A stretch of 64,000 nt of DNA from contig NC_016134.3 of NCBI RefSeq assembly GCF_000005505.3, positions 48,530,895 to 48,594,894 on the forward strand, read 5' to 3'. How positions within the stretch are numbered: position 1 is the stretch's first letter; each line of letters begins with the position of its first letter. The translations under genes and the position numbers were made by a program. Positions 33,622 through 42,849 of the stretch are shown here, in pieces. This DNA is from Brachypodium distachyon. Taxonomy: Eukaryota > Streptophyta > Magnoliopsida > Poales > Poaceae. The notes under the pieces are model-generated. The model was not told the origin of the DNA. It ran no database searches and worked only from the letters and a program-made list of their open reading frames with translations.

Positions 33622-36355
33622 CTATTCGGCGGTCAGGTTCGCACCGACGGTAACGGTGCGCTCCTTGTCGCCGGCTTGGAGGGGCAGCTTCTTCACTTTG
33701 GCGGCCTCCTCCCGGAGCCCCCGCCGCTTGCCGGGACGCGCGCTCGAGCCCGCACCTCCTCCGGCTAGCCCTTGCGGGGTGGGGCGGGCCTTCTTCATTG
33801 CCGGGGCGTCACCCGGCAGGGCGTCGTCCTCGACAACACCTTCGTTGCCGGCGTCAGCTGCAGCAGCGGCCTGGACGACCTCGCCAACGCACCAAGCAGC
33901 GTCTTTGAGATCACACCCGATGGAGAGGACTCCGTAAACGGATGGGATCTTCATCACGCCGTAGGCGCAATGCGTAGCCGCCATAAACTTGATCAGCGCC
34001 GGACGGCCAAGGATCCTGTTGTAGGGCAACGGGGTATGCGCCACGTCGAACACTATGTGCTCGGTCCTGAATGCTTCCCGGGACCCGAAGGTGGCCGGCA
34101 GCGTGATGCGTCCCAGCGGGCGCACGATCCCGGGGTTCACCCCCCGGAACGGTTCGGTGGGCTTAAGCTGCTCCATCGGCAGCTGGAGCTTTTCCACTAG
34201 CCTGGCGGACAGGAGGTTAAGCCCCGCTCCGTTGTCCCCCAGGACCTTGGTCACTGTCATATTGCTAATGATCGGCGAGACGACAAAGGGTATTACTCCG
34301 GAACCCAATTGTCGCACCGGGTGGTCGTCGGCGCTGAAGGTGCTCGGCACGTGCGACCACCTCAGCGGCTGTTGCGGCTCCGCACCCGGCAACAGCGCGC
34401 ACACGTCACGGGTGAGGCGCTTCACCGCGGCGTGGGATGGGAGAGCGTAAGATCCCCCATGGATACAGGTGACGCCACGAGGCTCCTGGAAGCCCGGCTC
34501 GTCGCCGCCGGAAAAGTCGGACTCGCGTTGCTCCTCGGCGCGCACCCTGTCGCGCCCGCGAGGAGGGCGTTCCCGCACAGCGAGGGGCTGGCTACGCCCT
34601 ACTTGGGGTTCGACCCTGCCGACACCCCCGCCGGCCGGCCTCGGACCCGCTCCGGGGTCGTTCGGGCAATCTCGGGAGAGATGCCCGATGTTGCCACAAT
34701 TGAAGCAGGCGCCGGCGGCGCGGCGCTCCTCGTGGCGCTGCTCCCGCCGCTGCTTGATCCCTTGCAGGACGCGGCAACTCTGCGCATCGTGGGTGGAGTT
34801 GTTGTGGATAGGACAGCGGGACGCGTCGCCCTGCCTCCCGCCAGATTCTCCCCCCAGCGAGGCCTTCTTCGTGGGCCTCGCGGCAGGAGCCCCCGAGTCC
34901 GCAGCGAGGACTTGCTTCCCGCTGCGCTTTCGGGAACCCTTCTTCTGCGAGCCCGAGCCCGGGCTCGCGGCAACCTGGGCTGCCAGCTCGGGCGCTAGGC
35001 GCCCCTCCTCGGCCATCGCGCACTTGTGTGCCAAGGCGTACAAGTCCTGCGTCGTCCGGATCCGATGCGTGCTCAGCTTCTCACGCATCTTGGGATCGCG
35101 GACGTTGATGGCGAAGGTGCTTATGATGGCGGCCACCTCCGCCTCCGGGATAGAATAGGAGAGATTGGAGAAGCGGTTGACGAAGGCCCGCAACATCTCT
35201 CCCGGTTTCTGCACGATGGTGTGCAGCTCCGCCATGGTTCCCGGGCGCTTATAGCCGCCCTGGAACGCTCACGAACTGCTCGCGCAGGTCTGCCCAGGTT
35301 GCGACGGATCCGGCGGGCAGGTTGAGCAACCAGCTTCGCGCTGATCCCTTCAAGACCATCGGGAACCAGTTCGCCCTGACCTTGTCGTCGGCGCCGATGG
35401 CATGCATGCCCAGCGTATAGGTCAGGAGAAAATCTTTGGGGTTAGCAGTCCCGTCGTACGTACCGAGCGCAGGCGCTCGGAACTTACGGGGCCACACCAC
35501 CCGCCGCAACTCGCGCGCGAACGCAGTGCCGCCGTCTTCTGGGCCCAGGGGAGATTCTTCTTGCTCCAGTGGGTGCCGGTGCTCCACCTCGCGCCTGCGC
35601 CGGCGCTCCAAGCGCCGGCGCAGATCCTCCTGTTGTCGGGCATTCAAGATGCCACGCGCATCGCCCCCTGGGACGGTGGGCGATGAATTCGAGGACCCCT
35701 CCGGGCTCCCGTCTACCAGGCCCCACTGAGGAGGGCGAGGGTTCTCTCCCTGTCGTGAGGCGGGCGGCGCGCCTTCGCGCTCTGCGTTCGGCCCGTGGCC
35801 GGAGCCTACCGGGGCGCCCTCGCCTTGCGGCTGTTGGGCAGCCAGGGCGAGAAGCGCTTCCAACTCCTCGCCCCACTTCTCGTGCGCCGGCGTGTCCTGC
35901 TGCGGCTCGTACCGCACCATGACGCGCGCGGCGACGATGGCTTCAGCCGGGGTTCGCACGGGGGGCAACCGGTTTCCTGAACGGCTGCTTCCCGCCCGGG
36001 CCCCGGACGCCTCCGGGTGTGCAGGGTGCGAACCTCCAGGGGTCGCCCGGGACGCGGCGTGCTCCGGGTGCCGCTGCCGCGGGGCATCCTCGGGTTGGGT
36101 CTCCACCTGTTGGCTGGCCCAGACGACGCCATGCGTGCTCGCCCGACTGCCCCCAGCGCTGGGGGCAGCCGGTCCCCTCGGCCGATTGTCGGTCGACGGT
36201 CGGGGAGGCGGTGGAGGCAGCTGCGTTTGCTGCACCCTCGAGGGCTCGGGATTCTCTTGTGCTCCCGATTCGGGTCGCACGTTGTGCGACCGCGTGTGCG
36301 CCGCTGGGGCCTCACGCGGGTCTATGCGTGAATCACCAGTCCGCTTGGAGGGCAT
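33622..36355 (-). pseudogene. Tat1 gag and protease (frameshifted)
   Basis: ATG at 36355, 110 bp inside the 5' LTR. A long Pro/Arg/Glu-rich N-terminus precedes the gag core from about 35550 (ALGTYDGTANPKDF, KGSARSWLLNLPAGSV). The frame is lost near 35266 where two bases appear missing, and resumes at MAELHTIVQKPGEM (35235). The CCHC knuckle CFNCGNIGHLSRDC is near 34690, followed by an aspartic protease fold with LGDNGAGLNLLS (near 34245), where the Tat consensus has D-G/S-G. A TAG at 33622-33624 separates it from RT in the same frame, probably a former CAG. Gag forms the particle; protease matures the polyprotein. Confidence 0.85.
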
Positions 36356-36444
36356 GGTGACAAGGCTCGTCGACGAAGAAGAGTGAAGCCGATGCCGATG
36401 GGAACTTCCGCTGCCGGTGATCTCCGGCGCCGTCCACTCCCGCG

Positions 36445-36465
36445 CCCCCTACCTGGCGCGCTCGA
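36445..36465 (-). other. Tat1 primer-binding site region
   Basis: Directly after the 5' LTR, the minus strand reads TCGAGCGCGCCAGGTAGGGG. GCGCGCCAGGTAGGGG is a PBS-like GC-rich motif; I did not assign the tRNA. Confidence 0.5.
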
Positions 36466-37410
36466 TGTCGTCGCTCGGTGCTCCGACACCGGGGGCGTGC
36501 AGCCACGTCCCCCTTTCAAGTTCGGTAGGGGCGTCTGGGGTGGAGACCAGATGATCGCCGGCACGGCCGGCGAGGCCCTACTAGGCCGGCGAGGCAAAGT
36601 GCTAGGGGTACGCGCTAGTCCAAGAACAGACGTACGCACGATTTTTACCCAGGTTCGGGCCACCCGGAGGTGTAAAACCCTACGTCCTGCCTGTCTGAGC
36701 TGATATTGATTACGGATCAAATGTTCACGGCCTACTGGAGCCACTAAGCATCTATCGAGCGAGCTTCGTCCGAACCAACTAACTGACCAATTGACTAACC
36801 CGTCAAAACCCCTCCCTCCCCTAGACCGTTGGCATGGGTCCTCCTTTTATACGCAAGGGGATGCCACATGTGCCACAGTGCATGAGCTACAAGTGTCCAA
36901 CGGGAAGGCATGGGACTCTCCCTGGTGAGTTGGTGGCATGCATGGGTGCCACCTCCGCTGCTAGGGGCCTAATACCCTAGGGTAGGATTGGACAACCACT
37001 GTTCCTTCGACCCGACGGGTAACTACCCGTCGGTCGGCTCGTTTACTGAGCCGCGCACCTTACTCCTTGCCTTGGGGGGACCGCGCGTTCCGCGCCCGCC
37101 ACGCGCCCGTGTGGCGCTGTCCAGTGGGCCCCATGACCCGAGGCGGGGGCACGCGTCCGGGAGCCTCCAGTCCCCGCAAGTCGGCCCGGGAAGCACCCGG
37201 GCCCAGTGCGCCCGAGAACCTCCTCCCGGGAAGCAGCTTCCCGTGAGGTGCCTAATCGGGAATATTCCTGGAAGCCCCGCTAGCCCATTTCGGGCTAGTA
37301 GCTTGCCGGGAAGCTCGTTGGCGCCCCCCGGGATGAGACCTTCCTGGGAATTCGGGGGAGGGGGCCACGCGTCGCGCAGCGGTGGTACCCCGGGTGCCAC
37401 TGGTGCGACA
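36466..37410 (-). mobile_element. Tat1 5' LTR (945 bp)
   Basis: TGTCGTCGCTC ... GGTGCGACA on the plus strand, paired with 17303-18247 and next to the PBS and gag. The minus-strand TATA box GTATAAAA is at 36845-36852, expected to drive genomic RNA. Confidence 0.95.
36845..36852 (-). promoter_or_regulatory. TATA box in Tat1 5' LTR
   Basis: Minus strand GTATAAAAGGAGG, the expected core promoter of the gag-pol transcript. Confidence 0.65.
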
Positions 37411-37415
37411 CCTTC
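37411..37415. other. Right target-site duplication of Tat1
   Basis: CCTTC, equal to 17298-17302. Confidence 0.9.
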
Positions 37416-37709
37416 TTCTCCGACCTGGTGGGGAAGCTTGGGGCGCTTGACGTCTGGATCGCCCAATTCAGTGCCAACGAAGTTGCCAACTGTGCCCGGG
37501 AGGTTGCCGGGACAATCCTCGCGAGGATACACCTCCGGGACCCGGAGTTTTCCTTCGAGTCCCTGCTGGACGCTTGGTCCGACAGCGAGGACGAGCCCAC
37601 CCACACCCAAGCGGTGCGCGCGTTCGTCGACGAGGTGGTTGAGCGGATGCAGCGGAAGCCGGATCCTGAGCCGTCCCCGGAACCCCTGGCGGAAGACTCC
37701 GGCCACTAG
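37416..37709 (+). pseudogene. Tat2 antisense ORF, C-terminal part
   Basis: It continues the aORF left at 17302, in frame once Tat1 and one TSD are removed. It encodes FSDLVGKLGALDVWI, CAREVAGTIL, SLLDAWSDSEDEPTHTQAV and an acidic Pro-rich end, very close to the Tat1 version at 26515-26814. Stop TAG at 37707-37709. Strong protein-level similarity of this C-terminal domain between the two elements supports real coding ancestry. Confidence 0.8.
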
Positions 37710-38473
37710 CGGCCGTAGCCCCCAGCCGTCCTTGCCGCTTCCCAATGTATCATCTTTCGTTTTTTGTCCTGCAAGTGTGGCGCTTTGCGCCGTTTGAACA
37801 ACTATACTTTGGTTAGCTCATGTAATCATTCAGCGCTCAGTTAATCAAGCTCTCTAATGTGCTTAATTCTTGTTCCTTGTTCCCGGAGCTGCCTCGCGGG
37901 GCGGTTCCCTTAGCCTTTGCGTGTTGTGCCTTGTGTTGCCGGGGACTCGCGCGCCTCACCCTTGACCGGACCAGGGACCCGGGGCAGACCCACAGTGCCG
38001 ACCTGGGGCCAAGCGGTAGCGGCGAGCCACTCCACTTGCGGGGTAACTACTCCAAGCCATGCCCTCCTGAGACGGACCCGGGAGCCACACGGGGAGCGCA
38101 CTCCCCCCGCAAGCGTCCTTCTAACACTCCGGCCACGCGCAGGTTCCGGGGCCATACTTGGCGAAGCAGCGTTCAATTACATTCGGTTCTTGAAGAGTTC
38201 AACGTTCATGTTCGAGCTTAGCTTTTGTTCAGTCCGATGCCTCGGGACGCTTGCTGGAAAAGTGCGCCTGGAGCACTGCCTTTGTAGGGACCCATCCGCG
38301 GGTACCTGTTCGAGGAAATCTGTCTTGAGGGATGCGGCAGGAACGCCGAGGCAGGATCGCCGCTGCCGGCGAGCACCGACGATGATGCTACCCCCACGCT
38401 CACGCAACAACCCTCGCCTTCAGGGGGGAAACCCTGGCCTAAGAGGACTCCACTCTGGGAGTTGCCGCAAGAC

Positions 38474-38545
38474 GGCTATAACGTCCTCGCCGCCAGCTGC
38501 ACCTCACCTGCAGCGGCAGGCACGGGTGGCGAGGAAGTTATAGCC
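38474..38545. other. Conserved hairpin, Tat2 copy
   Basis: Stem GGCTATAACGTCCTCGCC / GGCGAGGAAGTTATAGCC, identical to the Tat1 stem, with a different loop. Confidence 0.8.
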
Positions 38546-38754
38546 TCCCGGCGACTGCCCCCGCACCCGGGGAGACCTGGTTTTTCTGGGGAGCTCATTC
38601 CGAGGGGTGATGTGGGTACCGCAACAGCCCTCGCTGCTTCAGGAAAAGACCGCCCGAGGGCCGTAGCAGGGACGCGGTGATGGGCCGGAACGAACGGCGA
38701 ACGCCGGCACCGACGCCATCACAGCGTCCTCGCGACGACCCCCACCTGTAGGGG

Positions 38755-39185
38755 CGCTCTCTAGGGGATGCGACAGGGACACTATGGTAGTGCACCCGTC
38801 AGCGAAGAACCCCTATGGCATGCACTACCATAGTGTCTCCGCGGCAACCTCTGCTCCTTGCGAAGATGTCCTCCGGAGGGATGTGGCAGGGGCACTGCGG
38901 TAGTGCACCCGTCGGCGCCTGGCGGCAATGGAATGCACCACCATAGTGCCTCGACGGCAGCCCTCGCCCCGGAGCCGCTCGCTAGAGGAGACGCGGCAAG
39001 GGCACGGTGGCAGTGCACCCGTCAACGTGGGGCGCGGATGGCATGCACTTCCACCGTGTCTCTGCGACAACCCTCGGAGCGGGCTCGATGGGGCGATGCG
39101 GCAAGGGCGCGATGGCAGTGCACCCGTCGGCGCTAGGCGCTGATGGCATGCACTACCATCGTGCCTCCGCGGCACCGCCCGCCTT
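38755..39185. repeat. Hairpin repeat array a (four units, 105-112 bp)
   Basis: Units have arms at 38780-38794/38821-38835, 38892-38907/38934-38949, 39001-39016/39044-39059 and 39106-39122/39149-39165, each with CACCCGTCGGCG-like loop DNA. The first stem, CACTATGGTAGTGCA/TGCACTACCATAGTG, is perfect over 15 bp. Arm sequences differ between units but stay largely complementary. Confidence 0.8.
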
Positions 39186-39656
39186 AACAGCCCCTTTACT
39201 GGCTTCGTTCTGAGCCGTTCCATGGCTGGGGCGTGCTTTTTATAGACGCGGGGGAAGGGCTTGCCACCGCACGCGACGGATCAGCGCAACACTCGTGGCA
39301 TCCCTCCCCTTGAAGTTTGGTGCAGTCTCCGCCACTTTGCATGCCAAGTTGCTGTGGCACGCGTGGCGGCCCCCTCCTGAGTCAAGAGCCCCGGAGTGCG
39401 GTCACCCCGCACCACAAGGCGCTGCTGCCCACCGCGACTCGTGGGCGGTCCCCAGGCACCACAGTGCGCAAGATTCCACCTTTACCCTGCACATTAGATT
39501 GTTACCAGGCCCGAGATGCTGCAATTTTTTTTTTTGAAATCCACAAAAAACTCAAAGCAACATGAATGACCTCCTGCCTCCCAGCCCCCGGGCAAGGAAG
39601 GGTCAATGCCGAACTTGGATGTGAGCATTTCATTTCCTAGGCGCAGCGACTGCACG

Positions 39657-39792
39657 GTGCACGTTGCGGGGAGCCCGGCAACTGCACGTCCAATGATGCA
39701 CGTTGCGGGAAGCCCGCCAACTGCATGTTCTGTGATGCACGTTGCGGGAAGCCCGACGTTGCGGGAAGCCCGACAACTGCATGTCCTGTGTC
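39657..39792. repeat. 39-bp tandem repeats, cluster 1
   Basis: About 3.5 units of GATGCACGTTGCGGGAAGCC-type sequence; the last unit is shortened. Confidence 0.8.
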
Positions 39793-40109
39793 GGAGGGAT
39801 CCGGCAACAGGTTTTGGTTTTCGAGGCTCCGGCAGCCCCTTGCTCACAACCAAGTATGAAAAGACACTTCTATGCACCTAAAGCAGGAGACAGAAGAAGG
39901 AAGAACATGCTCCCGCAACCGGGGAGACCTAGTTCTTTCTGGGGAGCTCGTCCCAAGGGATGTGACAGCCCTTGTTGCCCGGAAGCAAAACTGCTTGAAG
40001 GTCGTGACAGGGACGCGGTGACGGGCCGGAGCGGGCGGCAGGCGCCGGCACCGGCGCCGTCACAACGTCCTCGCCACGACCCGCGCCCGAAAAAAGGCTC
40101 TCTCAAGGG

Positions 40110-40530
40110 GACTGCGGCCGGGTCTCTATGATAGTGCACCCGTCGGCACAAGGCACGGATGGCATGCACTACCATAGAGTCTCCGTGGCAGCCCCTGCTC
40201 CTTGCGGAGGTGTCTTATGGAGGGGCACGGCAAGGGCACTGCCGCACTGCACCCCATCCGCGTCGGACGCCGATGGGATGCACCGCCCCAGTGCCTCCGC
40301 GACGACCCTCGCCCAGGAGCCGCCCACTTGAGGAAACGGGGCAGGGGCACGACGGCAGTGCACCCGTCGGCGCAGAACGCCGATGGCATGCACTTCCACC
40401 ATGCCTTTGCAACGCCCCCCTGGGGCGGGCTCGATGGGGTGGTGTGGCAGGGGTGCGATGGCCGTGCACCCGTCGGCGTGAAGCGCTGATGGTATGCACC
40501 CCCATCGCGCCTCCGCGGCACCACCCGCCT
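40110..40530. repeat. Hairpin repeat array b (four units)
   Basis: Homologous to array a within the 1352-bp duplication. The first unit pairs CTCTATGATAGTGCA (40123-40137) with TGCACTACCATAGAG (40165-40179). Compared with array a, both arms carry the matching A-to-T and T-to-A change. Confidence 0.75.
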
Positions 40531-41021
40531 TAACAGCCCCGGACTCGGCTTCGCTTTGAGCCGTTCCACGGCTGGGGCGTGCCTTTTATAGGCGCGGGAG
40601 GGGGGTTTGCCACCGCGTGCGACGGACCCGCGCGGCACCCGTGGCACCCCTCCCTCGGAACGTGGTACAGTCTCCGCCACCACGCATGGCAAGCGACTGC
40701 GGTACACGTGGCGGCGCCCTCCCGAGTCAGAAGCCTCGGAGTGCGGTGAGCCTCTTGCGTTGCAGTCATCCCGCACCACAAGGCATCGGTGCATGGTGCG
40801 ACCCGTGGGCAGCCCACGGGCATCACAGTGCACAAAATTCCACCCTTTCCTGCAGGTTAGATTCTTATCAGGCCCGAGGTGCTGCAATTTTTTTTGAAAC
40901 TTACGAAAATACACAAAGCAACACAGGGAAACTCCACCTGCCTCCCAGCCCCCGGGCACAAAGGGGTCGATGCCAAACTTGGATGTGAGCATGCCAATTC
41001 CCAGGCGCAGCGACTGCGCGG

Positions 41022-41140
41022 TGCACGTTGCGGGAAGCCCGGCAACGGCACGTCCAGTGATGCGCGTTGCGGGAAGCCCGGCAACCGCATGTCCAGTGAT
41101 GCGCGTTGCGGGAAGCCCGGCAACTGCATGCCCCGTGCTG
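41022..41140. repeat. 39-bp tandem repeats, cluster 2
   Basis: Three units of GTTGCGGGAAGCCCGGCAAC every 39 bp; read on the plus strand they give a 13-residue repeat (VAGSPATA...). Confidence 0.85.
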
Positions 41141-41379
41141 GAACGATCCGGCGACGGGTTTATGTTTTTGAGGCTCCAACAGCCCCCTGCTCACATCCAA
41201 GTATGGAAAAACACCTTTGTGCACTTAAAGCAGGAGACAGAAGTGGGAGAAGCATGCGAATAAACGAGACACTTATCTTTATTCACAATAACTAGTGGTT
41301 TACACACGGGGGCTGCCCGGCTACACTAGTTCGAGAGGTATGCATCGGCGGCATCACCTGAGGGTCGGGCTCCGCCGCT

Positions 41380-42849
41380 TCACGGGTAGAACTTGCGCAA
41401 GTGCTCAATATTCCAACTATTGGGCACCGGCAAGCCGTCTTCGGTTTCCAGCCGGACAGCCCCCGGCCTGGTTACCTGCACTTCCCGGAAGGGGTCCTCC
41501 CATTTCGGAGTCAACTTGTTCCCGGTCTTCGTTCCTTGTATCCGGCGCAGGACAAGGTCTCCGTTCTCGAGCCCCCGGGGACGGACTCGCCTGTCGTGAT
41601 AACGACGGAGTCCCTGCTGGTAGCGCGCGGCTCGCACGGCAGCCCGGCATCGAAGCTCTTCGATGAAGTTTAGATCGTCGACCCTTTGCTCGTGTTGGCT
41701 GGCATCGCCGTACGCGCGTACTCGGGGAGATCCGTACTTGAGCTCGAGGGGCAGCACTGCTTCTGCCCCGTAGACAAGGGCGAATGGAGTTTCGCCCGTT
41801 GCCCGACTAGTTGTGGTCCGGATGGACCACAGCACGGGCTGGAGTTCTTCGACCCAATGTTTCCCGTGGCCTTTGAGCTTGTCAAAAGGTCTCGTCTTGA
41901 GCCCCCGCAGCACCTCTCCGTTGGCTCGCTCCGCCTGCCCGTTACTCTTCGGGTGAGCAACGGACGCGAAGCACAACTTAGTGCCCATGTTTTCGCAATA
42001 AGCTTGAAACGCCGCGCTCGTGAACTGTGTGCCGTTGTTGGTGATGATGCTGTTAGGCACACCACACCGGCACACAATGCCTCTGATGAACTTGATGGCC
42101 GCCTGGGCGGTCACCTTCCGCACTGGTTCCACCTCCACCCACTTGGAGAACTTGTTGATGGCCACGAACAAATATTCGTAACCGCCGACCGCCCTCGGTA
42201 GCTTGCCGACGATGTCGAGCCCCCAGACCGCGAACAGCCACGAGGACGGGATGACATGCAGGGCTTGCGCCGGTTGGTTGCTCTTCTTTGAGTGGAACTG
42301 GCACGCCTCGCACGTCTTCACCAGCCGTTCTGCGTCGGCCAGGGCCGTGGGCCAGTAGAAGCCGTGCCGAAACGCCTTGCCGGCTAAAGCCCGGGAGGCC
42401 ACATGGTGTGAACATCTGCCTCGGTGTATCTCCTCCAACAATGCGCGCCCTTCATCCTGCGCCACGCAGATGAGCTTGCCACTGTTCGTACGCCTGCGGT
42501 AGAGGTTACCATCTACCGCAGTGTACATCTTGGCTTGCCGCGCTACTCGCTCCGCGGCGATGTCATCTTCCGGGAGAGCTTCCCCCTTCAAGTAGTGGGT
42601 GATTTCTTCCACCCAGGGGGGAATCCCCCTGCTAACGCATGCTGCTATGTCAGCGGCATGGACCCCCGCTGCCGCAAGGGTTCCTTCGGTTGCCGGAGGG
42701 GCGTCCCCGGCAGCCGGCTGGGGGGCGACTGAAGGAGCCGCTTGCTTCTTACAGAACACCCCCGTCGGAGGCTTCCGGCGCTCTGCTGCCATCTTGGCCA
42801 CCTCGTCAGCAGCGAAGTTATCCTTCCGCTTGACGTGCTCGAAGCGCAA
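41380..42849 (-). pseudogene. Tat2 integrase
   Basis: The minus-strand frame of 489 codons, open throughout, includes the tail of RNase H (FEHVKRKDNFAADEVA). Next come the zinc region (GRCSHHVASRAL ... CEACQFHSKKS), the core with LDIVGKLPRAVGGYEYLFV, ITNNGTQFTSAAF, GQAERANGEV, and the C-terminal ENGDLVLRRIQGTKTGNK, ending WNIEHLRKFYP. The second catalytic Asp is Asn here (TNNGTQF against TDNGTQF in Tat1), so strand transfer should be lost although the frame is open. Integrase inserts the cDNA into the genome. It ends at the convergent spacer. Confidence 0.9.

Larger units (their letters stand above)
17303..37410 (-). mobile_element. Tat1: full-length Tat-type gypsy element
   Basis: Two 945-bp LTRs in minus orientation, TSD CCTTC on both sides, PBS at 36445-36465, gag-pol on the minus strand and an antisense accessory ORF on the plus strand near the 3' LTR. 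It contains a solo LTR-B (21399-25946) and an inverted patchwork insertion (30494-31655). It landed inside the antisense ORF of Tat2, between the two Phe codons of an IPFF sequence. Without the solo LTR it is about 15.6 kb. Frameshifts and stops in every ORF make it non-autonomous today. Confidence 0.92.
38561..41264. repeat. 1352-bp tandem duplication in Tat2 spacer
   Basis: CCGCACCCGGGGAGACCTGG (38561) recurs as CCGCAACCGGGGAGACCTAG (39913). Each unit carries a hairpin array, an A/T-run segment and 39-bp repeats, ending at AAAGCAGGAGACAGAAG. The units are diverged, so the duplication is old. Tat1 has one unit (about 27690-28760). Confidence 0.8.
37710..41379. other. Convergent spacer of Tat2
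   Basis: It lies between the aORF stop and the end of integrase, about 3.7 kb against 2.1 kb in Tat1. The excess is a 1352-bp tandem duplication (38561-41264). It holds one long hairpin, two hairpin-repeat arrays and two 39-bp repeat clusters. No credible ORF. Confidence 0.75.

Noticed and set aside
38755..39185. CRISPR-like direct repeats
   Set aside because: Units are adjacent and imperfect, with no unique spacers of constant length and no cas genes; the genome is a plant.
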